This document shows, in pieces, positions 26,020 to 34,850 of a DNA stretch of 64,000 nucleotides. The DNA comes from Fibrobacter sp. UWB13 (lineage in GTDB: Bacteria > Fibrobacterota > Fibrobacteria > Fibrobacterales > Fibrobacteraceae): positions 806,001-870,000 of the forward strand of contig NZ_FXAX01000001.1 of NCBI RefSeq assembly GCF_900177805.1. Direction: 5' to 3'. Within the stretch, counting starts at the first letter, position 1. Every line of letters starts with the position of its first letter. Position numbers and translations under genes: made by a program. The notes under the pieces are model-generated. The model saw only the letters and a list, made by a program, of their open reading frames with translations. It was not told where the DNA came from and did no database searches.

Positions 26020-27092
26020 TTACTTGAGAGCAAGCATCGTAGCAATATTTTCTTCAGAAACACCAATTGAACGAAGATAATCCGCCCTCTTGGCGTCAAG
26101 AGCCTCTTTTTCCGCTTCATTCCTTTCGCGTTCCCGTTCAACCCCTTTACGAACACCTTCATTAAAAAAGTGTTCACCAAAGGATTCGTAGCCCTTATTT
26201 TTCAAAGCCTCTGGACTATCCATCTTGATTACCTCGCTTTTGTAAGGCCACTTCCAGAAAAAGTACGAAAGCGACTGTTTAATAAAATCCCTACCTTCAT
26301 CGGTATTCTGCAGCCTAAGCAAGTGCGCAGCCGCCTCACGAAAAGATATGGAAAACTTCTCTACATCAAAAATATACTAAACCGAGTGTCGCAGCGCAAG
26401 CTTGCTTGCTGCTATGACCGAGGTGCCGTATATTGCGCTTTAGCGCCAATATACTTCATCGCAGTCAGGGCGACAAGTGTGAACGGTGAAAATTCCTTCA
26501 GTTCAGCATCATCAATGGCATGTCCAACATCTAAAAATACAGCCTTGAAAGGATAGCCGATATCATGATAGAACTTGGGATATTCAGCATAATGAGTTTT
26601 CGCCAACGGATTCCATTCATCTTCACCATTATAGACAATGAAGGCAACCACAGGAACATCCTTCTTGCGTTCCAAGAACAAATGATGATAATATTCAGAA
26701 ATTTGAAGAAGCACCTTATCCTTACTTGTAGACTTATGCTCTGCAATAATCCCTACATAGAGTCCCGTAACACCGCCATCCTTAAGATTGACCTCAAAAA
26801 CTAGGTCTGCAGAGCCCGTATGCTTGTCGCTTGAAAAGTTTTCAGGAGTTCCACGAAGGGTTTTGAGATCTATGGTGTCCAAGAACTCTCTAAGCGAAGC
26901 GTTTCGCCGCGAAAAAAGCTTCAGCAGTTCAGCCATTCGCTCAGGATCCGCAAAAGCAAATCTAAAGTACCTATCATGAATAAAGTCGCTCTGTTCATCA
27001 ACAGAATCCACGATTGCATTGAATTCGTGGGCAATGTCACGCGTCACAGAATCTGGAATTTCATTTTTAACCTGTTCATTTTCCAATGCCAT
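26020..27092 (-). pseudogene. Rpn-type PD-(D/E)XK nuclease/transposase gene, interrupted by an insertion (copy 2)
   Basis: The intact gene would encode roughly 300 residues of the Rpn (recombination-promoting nuclease, PD-(D/E)XK transposase-like) family. The N-terminal half (from MALENEQVKNE at 27092) has FIHDRYFRFAFADPERMAEL and the nuclease core GSADLVFEV..GIIAEHKS, with Asp and the ExK motif preserved. After ALTAMKYI a 77-base insertion (69-base element plus one 8-base target copy) shifts the frame and stops it at 26412. The C-terminal half then continues in another frame (26020-26370) to TMLALK. The ribosome site AAGGAC precedes the ATG. Copy 1 at 19475 shows the uninterrupted sequence. 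Confidence 0.88.
26379..26447. mobile_element. Short structured repeat element inserted in the Rpn gene, with 8-bp target duplication
   Basis: Comparison with copy 1 of the gene shows 69 extra bases bounded by AATATACT at 26371-26378 and again at 26448-26455. The insert contains CAGCGCAAGCTTGCTTGCTG (inverted repeat) and ATTGCGCTTTAGCGCCAAT at the right edge (imperfect palindrome). It aligns with repeat copy B: CGAG, GTCGC or GCCGC, CAAG.TTGCTTG, ATG.CCGAG occur in the same order. It has no coding capacity for a transposase, so it must be moved in trans. Confidence 0.75.
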
Positions 27093-27294
27093 AGCATGTC
27101 CTTTTTACGGTCGAGAACATCTCAAACCGCTTTATTAACACGCTTTTTTCGCAATTTTATTCCAGGTTTATTTCGTAAAATCTTTTAAACAATGCAAGAA
27201 ATTATTTAAAGGCAGTATCTGTAGAAAGCCAACAAACCACCTATTGCCATGATACGAAAAATTTTATAATTCTTACTAGACAAGAGAGTAAATT

Positions 27295-28668
27295 ATGCAA
27301 AACAAAATCAAGAAAGATATTCACGAAAACATGCCGCGCTATATCGACATGCTTTCGAGCCTGGTTGCCATTCCGTCCATCAGTTTTGACAATTTCGACC
27401 AGAAGTACGTTTTGGACAGCGCGAACGCCGTAAAGGCGATGTTTGAAAAAGCGGGACTCACGAACATCCAGTTTTTGACGCCGCCAAGCGGGCGTCCGAG
27501 CGTTTACGCCGAAAGCCTTACAAGCCCCAACAAGCCGACCATCCTTTTGTACGCTCATCACGACGTGCAGCCGCCCATGCGAGAAACTTTGTGGGACACG
27601 CCGCCGTTTACGGCCACGCAGAAAGGCGACCGTCTCTTTGGACGCGGCACCGCTGATGACAAGGCCGGCATCATCACGCATCTCGCCGCACTTGAACAGG
27701 TTCGCCGCGAACTCAAGGGCAACGGTCCAAACCTCAAGTTCATCATAGAAGGTGAAGAAGAATCCGGGAGCGCAGGCTTCGAAAAGATTCTCACGAAACA
27801 TGCAGAACTCTTGAAAAGCGACGCCGTCATTATCGCAGACCTCGGAAACTTCGCGAAGGGAACGCCGTCCATCACGACGACGCTCCGCGGCATGAGCGCC
27901 ATCAACGTGACGCTCCGCGCGACAAAGGCCCCGCTCCATTCCGGTTCGTGGTCCGGCCCGATTCCCGACCCCGCCCAGGCGCTTTGCCGCATGATTGCAA
28001 GCCTCACCGACAAGGACGGCAAGATTCTCATCCCGCATTACGAAGACGACATTATCCCGCCGACAAAGGAAGAGCTTGAATCTTACAAGTCGCTCGGCAT
28101 GACCGAAGAAATTTTCCGCAACGACGGCGGCGTTCTCGAGCAAGTGAAGTTGAACGTGCCCGAAGACGAAATTCTGCTTTCACTGTGGCGCCGCCCGAGC
28201 ATCATCGTAAGCACAATTGAATCCGGTTCCCGCGTGAACGCTGGCAACGTGCTACAAGACAGCGCCTATGCCCGAATCGGCATCCGCCTTGCACCCGGCA
28301 TGGACGCCGTGAAATGCACCGACATGCTCGCCGACTTCCTCAAGGCACAAGTTCCGAACAACATGGAAATCACCATCGACAAGGAAGACGGCGCCAATCC
28401 ATTCACGACCGACACGAATCACCCGTTCTTCAAAAAGATGAGCGAAGCCATGGCAGACGCTTACGCCTCCCCCACCAAATTCATAGGCTGCGGCGCAAGC
28501 ATCCCAGGTGCAGAGCTTTTCCGTAACACGCTCGGTAACATCCCGATTTTGCTCACGGGCCTCGAAGACCCGGAATGCAACGCCCATGGCGAAAACGAAA
28601 GCCTTTACCTGCCCGATTTCGAAAGCGGAATCGTTGCAGAAGCGCTTTTCTTTGCATCCATTTCGTAA
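27295..28668 (+). CDS. M20 family metallopeptidase (dipeptidase-like)
   Basis: A 457-residue cytoplasmic zinc peptidase of the M20 family, likely a dipeptidase or deacylase. Zinc-site motifs are YAHHDVQPP (His, and Asp), GRGTADDKAG (bridging Asp) and IIEGEEESGS (Glu-Glu base and ligand); the dimerisation (lid) domain occupies about residues 190-340, and the last zinc His lies in NAHGENESLYL. There is no signal peptide. GAGAG lies nine bases before the ATG. The sirtuin gene follows after nine bases, so the two are co-transcribed. The substrate cannot be read from the sequence; carnosinase-like dipeptidases are the nearest pattern. Confidence 0.9.
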   Translation: MQNKIKKDIHENMPRYIDMLSSLVAIPSISFDNFDQKYVLDSANAVKAMFEKAGLTNIQFLTPPSGRPSVYAESLTSPNKPTILLYAHHDVQPPMRETLWDTPPFTATQKGDRLFGRGTADDKAGIITHLAALEQVRRELKGNGPNLKFIIEGEEESGSAGFEKILTKHAELLKSDAVIIADLGNFAKGTPSITTTLRGMSAINVTLRATKAPLHSGSWSGPIPDPAQALCRMIASLTDKDGKILIPHYEDDIIPPTKEELESYKSLGMTEEIFRNDGGVLEQVKLNVPEDEILLSLWRRPSIIVSTIESGSRVNAGNVLQDSAYARIGIRLAPGMDAVKCTDMLADFLKAQVPNNMEITIDKEDGANPFTTDTNHPFFKKMSEAMADAYASPTKFIGCGASIPGAELFRNTLGNIPILLTGLEDPECNAHGENESLYLPDFESGIVAEALFFASIS

Positions 28669-28677
28669 GGAGGATCT

Positions 28678-29367
28678 ATGAAACGTAAAAGACTCGTCGT
28701 ACTGACTGGCGCTGGAATCAGCGCAGAATCTGGTCTCCGCACATTCCGCGGAAACGATGGCATGTGGGAACACGAAAACATCGAAGACGTCTGCACACCG
28801 GACGCCCTCCGTCGTGACCCGAAGCGCGTCAAGGACTTTTACAACTTCTTGCGAAAGGGACTCCCCGAGCACGCTCCGAATGCGGCACACATCGCGCTTG
28901 CCAAGCTCGAAGAGCGCCTCGGCGATGCATTCTTGCTTGTAACGCAGAATGTCGACGACCTCCACGAACGCGGAGGAAGCAAGCGCGTTTTGCACATGCA
29001 CGGCGACTTGATGAAACTCCGTTGCACAAAGAACGAGCACGAATTCGAATTCACGGGCGAAGAAACATTGGACACAAAATGCCCGATTTGCGGAAGCCCC
29101 GTGCGCCCGGACATCGTGTTCTTTGGAGAAACGCCTTTGTACATGGACGAAATTCAAGAAGCTCTGATGAATTGCGACGAATTCGCCTACATCGGCACTA
29201 GCAGCGTCGTGTATCCGGCAGCAGGGTTCAAGAGCTTTGCGAAATCCTACGGAGCAAAAGTCACTTGCTTAAATCTTGAAGCACCCTATGGCGACCCGTA
29301 CACGGACGTCGTCATTCAAGGAAAAGCGACCGAAGTCGTTCCCAAGTGGTGCGAAGAATTTAAGTAG
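28678..29367 (+). CDS. cobB: NAD-dependent protein deacylase (sirtuin)
   Basis: A 229-residue sirtuin that removes acyl groups from lysines using NAD. NAD-binding motifs are LTGAGISAESGLRTFRGNDG and TQNVDDLHERGG; the catalytic His is in LHMHGDL. A zinc module is suggested by LRCTKN and KCPICGSPVRPDIVFFGE. In E. coli CobB the segment FYNxRR supplies the Tyr and Arg that select acidic acyl groups. Here it reads FYNFLRKG, with the Arg shifted one place, so acyl preference may differ. AAGGAGG precedes the ATG. It is the second gene after the M20 peptidase and is followed by a dispersed repeat run. Confidence 0.93.
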   Translation: MKRKRLVVLTGAGISAESGLRTFRGNDGMWEHENIEDVCTPDALRRDPKRVKDFYNFLRKGLPEHAPNAAHIALAKLEERLGDAFLLVTQNVDDLHERGGSKRVLHMHGDLMKLRCTKNEHEFEFTGEETLDTKCPICGSPVRPDIVFFGETPLYMDEIQEALMNCDEFAYIGTSSVVYPAAGFKSFAKSYGAKVTCLNLEAPYGDPYTDVVIQGKATEVVPKWCEEFK

Positions 29368-29458
29368 TCATTAGTTTTTAGTCATTAGTTTTTAGTTAAT
29401 AGTTTGACGAATTTCACGATTATAATTCTATCGACTATTGACCAATGACTATTGACTA
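29368..29458. repeat. TGACTATTGACC-type dispersed repeat
   Basis: It starts at the sirtuin stop codon with two tandem TAGTCATTAGTTTT units, and ends with GACTATTGACCAATGACTAT followed by TGACTA. Related to 505-560 and 13811-13855. No terminator hairpin is evident here. Confidence 0.6.
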
Positions 29459-29461
29459 TTT

Positions 29462-29806
29462 TTATTCAGCACAAAGTTTGCCGAGTTCATCTCGCTTTTC
29501 GAGAAGCTTCGCCAAGAGTTCGCTATAATCCATTTGCGTGCGATTACGCAAAAGTTCAGTAATCTCGACCGCAATCGTATAAAGCGGCGTCAGCGAGAGA
29601 TTTCCGAGAACGCCCTTCAGCGCATGAGCGGCATCAAACGCACCATCCAGATTTTTAGCATCGAGACCCTGCTTAAGTCTGTCAAACACAGCATCATCGG
29701 GAATGGTCATCACGAGCTTCAAGAAGAGCGCTTCGTTTCCAAAGCAACGAGCAAGCCCTTCAGCGGTATTTGCACCAAACGAATTGAGTTTTTCAATAGT
29801 AATCAC
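29462..29806 (-). CDS. Histidine phosphotransfer (Hpt) protein
   Basis: A 114-residue helical protein with the Hpt motif AAHALKGVLGNLSL; His61 is the phosphate acceptor. In multi-step phosphorelays such proteins pass phosphate between receiver domains. It starts at a GTG three bases after the stop codon of the EAL response-regulator gene, and the AGGAAG ribosome site lies within that gene's last codons, so the two are translated together. The hybrid kinase encoded divergently nearby has two receiver domains and no Hpt domain of its own, making this protein the natural link from kinase to the EAL regulator or beyond. Confidence 0.88.
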   Translation of the reverse strand: MITIEKLNSFGANTAEGLARCFGNEALFLKLVMTIPDDAVFDRLKQGLDAKNLDGAFDAAHALKGVLGNLSLTPLYTIAVEITELLRNRTQMDYSELLAKLLEKRDELGKLCAE

Positions 29807-29809
29807 GAT

Positions 29810-31507
29810 TTACTTCCTAGTTACGGCTTCACCTTCGAAGAACGAGACAAAGTCTTTGGGTGGAACGGGTTTTGAGAAATAAAAACCTTGAATAATTTCA
29901 CATCCCATTTTTTTCAAAGTTTCTAATTGCGATTCTGTTTCAACACCTTCAGCAATCGAAGGCACATTCAGGAATTTTGCAATATCAATAATGAGCTTGA
30001 CGAGCTTGAGATTACGTTCATCCTTTTCCATGTTACGGATAAAGGACATATCGATTTTCAAGATATCCACAGGAATCGACGTAATCATATTCAGCGAGGA
30101 ATACCCTGCGCCAAAGTCATCAATTTCTATGCGGAAGCCCTTCCGACGCAGGTTTTCGACAACTTCAATAAGCCTTCCCGTATTTTCGGAATAAGCGCTT
30201 TCCGTCACTTCGAGCATCAATTCTTCTGGCGAAAGACCATTTTCAGCGCGAATGTTTTCTAGCTTGCTTTCCAGTTCTGGATCGAGAATATTGATGCGAG
30301 AAACATTCACAGATACGGGAATCGATGTTCCATGTTCTTCTTTCCAGCGACGGATTTGCGCGGCAGCTTCGTGCCATACATAATTATCAACCTTTTGAAT
30401 GAGGCCATTTGATTCAAACAAAGGAATAAAATCACCCGGACTGATAAAACCTAACTTCGGGTGGATCCAACGCACAAGCGCTTCGGCACTTGCAAGGCGT
30501 GGCGTCGAGCCCACAACATTGTACTTCGGTTGGTAATAAACTTTCAAGTCCTTATTGGCGATAGCATCATCTAAATCATGAATGAGAGTTTCTTCGAACA
30601 GATACCTTGCATGCAATTCGTTATTATAATGGGCAAAAGATTTTGTAAAATCGCCACGATTTGTATTGCATGCTATTTTTGCACGGTCAAACCAGTCTTC
30701 AATTTCGTATTCACGGCTGACATTTTCCCAAATTCCATAGCGGAGGCGGATATTATTCATCTGGAAGAACTTGGAAATCACAGCATCGAGTTCTTCACGG
30801 AATTTTGAGTAATCTTCTTGGTGAGTGGCGAACACATAGAACGTATCGGCATCGGCGCGGCAAGCAATCGCATTCATCGGAGCCAGCAGCGCTTTCATGG
30901 TTTTACCAATTTTCGAAAGAACAAAGTTACCATAGGGGCGGCCACAAAACTCGTTTACCAAATGGAATTGTTCGATATCAATGACAAGGGCATCTCGAGG
31001 AATCAGCTTGCCCCAGCGTTCCATTTGACGGATGTATTCAAAGAAGTAGTCCTTGACAAAAAGCCCCGAGACACCATCGCGTTCCGTATGACGAATAAGA
31101 TTTTTATCTTCGAAGAGCTCGACAATTCTTTCGCAGCGAGCAATCACAACTTCGGGAAGGCTGAAAGGTTTCTTAATAAAATCTGCGGCACCTAGCTTAA
31201 GACATCTTATTTCATAATCATTTTCCGATGTCATCACCACAACAGGGATTCGCTTTAACCGGTCACTAACAACTCGGCGTTCCAAAAACTCAATCCCGCC
31301 CATCACCGGCATCATCAAGTCGAGAAGTACAAGCGAATAGACCGCGTCGGGTTCCATCAGCTTATCTAGGGCAATCTGCGCATTTTCCGCGTAATCAACG
31401 GCATAAGCCTTTGAAAGCATATTGCCCAGTATTTCTCGGTTAATGAATTCGTCATCTACTACAAGTACACGACGTCTAATAGCTTCATCCTCTCTTATGG
31501 TATTCAT
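29810..31507 (-). CDS. Response regulator with degenerate GGDEF and EAL domains (c-di-GMP phosphodiesterase)
   Basis: A 565-residue cytoplasmic protein. Residues ~12-130 form a receiver domain (VLVVDDEFINREI; phospho-acceptor near Asp63 in LVLLDLMMP; Thr in VVMTS; Lys in IKKPF). Residues ~140-300 are a GGDEF fold whose signature reads RADADTFYVF instead of GGDEF, so it should not make c-di-GMP. Residues ~310-560 form an EAL domain with ASAEALVRW, SVNVSR, LEVTES, EIDDFGAGYSSL, DILKID and AEGVETESQ, all consistent with active phosphodiesterase. The start at 31507 is chosen over a GTG four codons upstream. Coupled to the Hpt gene and divergent from the hybrid kinase. Confidence 0.92.
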   Translation of the reverse strand: MNTIREDEAIRRRVLVVDDEFINREILGNMLSKAYAVDYAENAQIALDKLMEPDAVYSLVLLDLMMPVMGGIEFLERRVVSDRLKRIPVVVMTSENDYEIRCLKLGAADFIKKPFSLPEVVIARCERIVELFEDKNLIRHTERDGVSGLFVKDYFFEYIRQMERWGKLIPRDALVIDIEQFHLVNEFCGRPYGNFVLSKIGKTMKALLAPMNAIACRADADTFYVFATHQEDYSKFREELDAVISKFFQMNNIRLRYGIWENVSREYEIEDWFDRAKIACNTNRGDFTKSFAHYNNELHARYLFEETLIHDLDDAIANKDLKVYYQPKYNVVGSTPRLASAEALVRWIHPKLGFISPGDFIPLFESNGLIQKVDNYVWHEAAAQIRRWKEEHGTSIPVSVNVSRINILDPELESKLENIRAENGLSPEELMLEVTESAYSENTGRLIEVVENLRRKGFRIEIDDFGAGYSSLNMITSIPVDILKIDMSFIRNMEKDERNLKLVKLIIDIAKFLNVPSIAEGVETESQLETLKKMGCEIIQGFYFSKPVPPKDFVSFFEGEAVTRK

Positions 31508-31599
31508 TTGTAACCACACTCCATTTTTTTATTGTCAAATTTAAACAATAGTTGACTAAATTCAATACGTTATTTTCATTACATTTGTAATTATTACAC

Positions 31600-31616
31600 A
31601 TGACATATTGTGTCAT
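31600..31616. promoter_or_regulatory. Inverted repeat in the divergent signalling promoter region
   Basis: ATGACA, a five-base spacer and TGTCAT, centred between the EAL regulator and the hybrid kinase. The 237-base region 31508-31744 is AT-rich and must hold promoters for both; TTGACT at 31552 is a possible -35. The binding protein is unknown. Confidence 0.35.
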
Positions 31617-31744
31617 CGATATTTTTTTTGTTACAATTTAATGCTTTTGCTGACTTTTTTCTTACTACGCCAGTTTTCGTCACAACCTTATTTATATTTG
31701 CCGCGTGTTGGGATGAAAAATCTGCAAAGCGCAGAGAGGATAAT

Positions 31745-34700
31745 ATGGTGTGGAAAAAAAGAAATGGAGTCAAGGAAACAGCCATTGGCAACATCGCCAT
31801 GGCACTAGCCGTAATCGCAGGGTTCATAGCCTTAGCCTATATTGCGGTACAAAATATCAGCTCAATGTTCATGGAGGAACTTGCCGGTCGTCGTGAACAG
31901 TTTGTGGAGTCCAAACTTACAGACTATGTAAACAGTCTAAACTTCGCCGTCAACCACCTTACCCCAGAAGATCTCGCCAGCGAAGCGAATTTCCAGTCCT
32001 ACCAATACCGCTTAAAGCATGTGTATGGACTTGAGAGATTCGCCTTTGTCGATTCCAGAGGCGTTATTTACACCTCGAATGGCACACGCGACGACATCGA
32101 CCTTTACAAATTCGACTATAAGACTCTTTCCAAACCTGAAATTTCACTCAAGAAAGTTGAAGGCGAACACAAGACAATCATTGTAGCCATTCCCATCAAC
32201 AAGCTTCATTACAACGGTCAAACACTTGTCGTTTCCTTCATGGAAATCAATATCAGCCGTTTGCTCGAAGGCGTCTCTCTACAGCTTGATACGAACAGTG
32301 CAGTATCTTGCAACATCTACACAAAAGACGGTCAGTCGCTTTTAAGCATGGTGCTTGGCGGATTCGCAAGTGACGAGAATCTTTTTACAGCCATGGAGAA
32401 GGCAGCATTCGACGAAGGCTACTCCGTTGAAACAATTCGCACAGATTTTTCAGCACATCAAGAAGGAACGGCAACATTCACACTCAACGGAATACGAGAA
32501 ACGGTCCACTACATCCCAGTAAAGTCAACCGACTGGATGTTAGCATACCTTGTTCGTGACAATGTTTTCTCGGAACAGTTTACCGCATTCTCCGAAGGCA
32601 TTGTTGAGCGTAACTTGATTATTTCCGTCATCGTCCTCTTCGCTATCGTTCTGCTTTCAATCTTTTTTATCGTGCAAACACGCCGAAATGCAAAATACAG
32701 AATCGAGCAAGAAATCATCGAAGCCGAAAACCGCGTAAAACAGAAAAAACTCGAAGAACAGCTAAAGCTCCAGGAAAAGCTTGTAGAACAGGAACGCCAG
32801 AGGAGCGAGCAAAGCTACATGATTAACGCGCTTTCTTCGGAATACAAGAGCGTGTTCTACGTAGACTTGGAAAATGACACATCCATTTGCTACCGCAAAG
32901 TCATGGACGAAGACATTCCGTTTGATATCGGCGAAAAAATCCAGTACTGGAAAATATTCTCGACATACGCCAAGATGTTCATTTTGCCGGAATACCAAGA
33001 AAAATTCATTGAATTTATCAAACCAGAACACATCCGCGAAGCCCTTCAGAAAGAAACGCTCATCTCATTGCGTTACAAATCCATGCACAAAGGAAAAGAA
33101 ACCTATGAAATGGTCCGCATGGCAACCGCTAATACAAATGAAGACGGGACCATCCGCATTGTGGGTGTCGGTTTTTCGAACATCGACGAAGAAATGCGCG
33201 AATCCATGGCCAAGAACCAAACGCTCATCGACGCTTTGAAAGCCGCCGAAGAAGCGAACAAGGCAAAGACAGTGTTCCTCTCGAACATGAGCCATGAAAT
33301 TCGCACCCCGATGAACGCCATTATCGGCCTTGACAACCTTGCGCTCCATGAAAAAGATATTTCGCCCAAGATGCGTGAATATCTTGAAAAGATAGGATCC
33401 TCAGCCGAGCACCTGTTGAGCCTTATCAACGAAATTCTGGACATGAGCCGAATCGAAAGCGGACGCATGACTATCCATAGCGAAGAATTCTCGTCGGCAA
33501 AGATGCTCGAACAAGTGAATACGATTTTCAACGGGCAGTGCAGTGAAAGAGGCTTGAATTACGTTTGCAATATTTCCGACAACATAGATGACTACTACAT
33601 TGGCGACGACATGAAAATCCGCCAGGTGCTCATCAACATTCTCGGAAACGCCGTCAAGTTCACCCCGCAAGGAGGATCAGTCACATTCAGCATCAATAAA
33701 GCAACGACGTACGACAACAAGTCTACTCTCGTCTTTAAGATTAGCGATACCGGCATCGGCATGAGCAAGGAATACTTGCCGAAACTCTTTGAACCGTTCA
33801 GCCAAGAAGATCCAAACACAACGATTAAGTACGGCAGCAGCGGCCTTGGACTTGCCATTACCAAGGGTATTGTCGACATGATGAACGGAAAGATTGAAGT
33901 CGAAAGCGAAAAGGGCAAGGGAACGACATTTACCATTTCGCTAACGCTTTTGAACTCCGACCGCTCCGACAAGGATACAAGCGATATCCAGATTCAGACA
34001 AGCGAAATGAGCGTCCTCGTGGTGGACGATGACGAAGTCGCCATGAACCACGCCAAGCTCGTTCTCGAGAAGTCTGGAATTTCAACAGAAGTCGCCAATT
34101 CTGGAAAAGAAGCTGTCGAGATGGTGAAGCTCCGCCACGCCAGATGCAATCCATACAGCCTCATCGTTTTGGACTGGCAGATGCACGAAATGGACGGCGT
34201 GGAAACCGCAAGGCAAATCCGCGCAGTCACCGGCGACGATACCGCCATCATCGTGCTCACTGCCTACAACTGGGACGACGTTCTGGACGAAGCGCTTGCC
34301 GCTGGTGTGGATTGCTTTATCGCAAAACCAATCTTCACAAAGAACATCTTGGATGAACTCAAGAATATTCTCAAGAAGAAACGTCAACATATTGCGCCGA
34401 TGAAAAAGAAGGCAGAACTTTCAGGCCGTCAGTTGCTCCTTGCTGAAGACATGGAAGTGAACGCCCAAATCATGATTGAAATCTTGAAGATGCGCAATAT
34501 CCAGACGGATCACGCCGAGAACGGAAAGATTGCTCTCGAGATGTTCAGCAAGAGTCCTATCGGGTACTACGACGCCATTCTCATGGACATGCGTATGCCC
34601 GAGATGGACGGCTTGGAAGCAACGGCTGCCATCCGCAAGCTCGACCGCCCCGATGCAAAGGTCATCCCGATTATTGCACTCACGGCAAACGCCTTTGACG

Positions 34701-34798
34701 AAGACGTACAGCGCAGCTTACAAGCAGGCCTTAACGCTCACTTGAGCAAGCCGGTACAACCCGACGTGTTGTTCGAAACGCTCGAAGGAATGCTGTAA
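31745..34798 (+). CDS. Hybrid sensor histidine kinase with two receiver domains
   Basis: A 1017-residue membrane sensor. I use the ATG at 31745 (AGAGAGGA upstream) because the 45 codons before it look like untranslated AT-rich leader. Membrane segments lie at about residues 17-40 and 290-315 and enclose a ~250-residue periplasmic sensor domain. A coiled coil (about 318-360) and a PAS-like domain follow. The kinase core has NMSHEIRTPMNAIIGL (His near 517), NILGNAVKFTP, DTGIGMS and GSSGLGLAI. Two receivers follow: VLVVDDDEVAMNH with LDWQMHEMDGVE, and LLLAEDMEVNAQ with LMDMRMPEMDGLE. It should feed the Hpt protein and EAL regulator encoded divergently. The ligand is unknown. Confidence 0.93.
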   Translation: MVWKKRNGVKETAIGNIAMALAVIAGFIALAYIAVQNISSMFMEELAGRREQFVESKLTDYVNSLNFAVNHLTPEDLASEANFQSYQYRLKHVYGLERFAFVDSRGVIYTSNGTRDDIDLYKFDYKTLSKPEISLKKVEGEHKTIIVAIPINKLHYNGQTLVVSFMEINISRLLEGVSLQLDTNSAVSCNIYTKDGQSLLSMVLGGFASDENLFTAMEKAAFDEGYSVETIRTDFSAHQEGTATFTLNGIRETVHYIPVKSTDWMLAYLVRDNVFSEQFTAFSEGIVERNLIISVIVLFAIVLLSIFFIVQTRRNAKYRIEQEIIEAENRVKQKKLEEQLKLQEKLVEQERQRSEQSYMINALSSEYKSVFYVDLENDTSICYRKVMDEDIPFDIGEKIQYWKIFSTYAKMFILPEYQEKFIEFIKPEHIREALQKETLISLRYKSMHKGKETYEMVRMATANTNEDGTIRIVGVGFSNIDEEMRESMAKNQTLIDALKAAEEANKAKTVFLSNMSHEIRTPMNAIIGLDNLALHEKDISPKMREYLEKIGSSAEHLLSLINEILDMSRIESGRMTIHSEEFSSAKMLEQVNTIFNGQCSERGLNYVCNISDNIDDYYIGDDMKIRQVLINILGNAVKFTPQGGSVTFSINKATTYDNKSTLVFKISDTGIGMSKEYLPKLFEPFSQEDPNTTIKYGSSGLGLAITKGIVDMMNGKIEVESEKGKGTTFTISLTLLNSDRSDKDTSDIQIQTSEMSVLVVDDDEVAMNHAKLVLEKSGISTEVANSGKEAVEMVKLRHARCNPYSLIVLDWQMHEMDGVETARQIRAVTGDDTAIIVLTAYNWDDVLDEALAAGVDCFIAKPIFTKNILDELKNILKKKRQHIAPMKKKAELSGRQLLLAEDMEVNAQIMIEILKMRNIQTDHAENGKIALEMFSKSPIGYYDAILMDMRMPEMDGLEATAAIRKLDRPDAKVIPIIALTANAFDEDVQRSLQAGLNAHLSKPVQPDVLFETLEGML

Positions 34799-34820
34799 TA
34801 ACTATTCTATCTCTAAAAGG

Positions 34821-34850
34821 AAGGCTGCTCGTTTTGAGCAGCCTTTTTCT
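34821..34850. terminator. Bidirectional terminator
   Basis: AAGGCTGCTC, loop GTTTT, GAGCAGCCTTTTT. It lies between the convergent hybrid kinase and FISUMP genes. Confidence 0.88.

Noticed and set aside
31610-31744. Longer start for the hybrid kinase (MSSIFFLLQF)
   Set aside because: The 45 codons overlap the AT-rich divergent promoter region and an inverted repeat; AGAGAGGA precedes the ATG at 31745.
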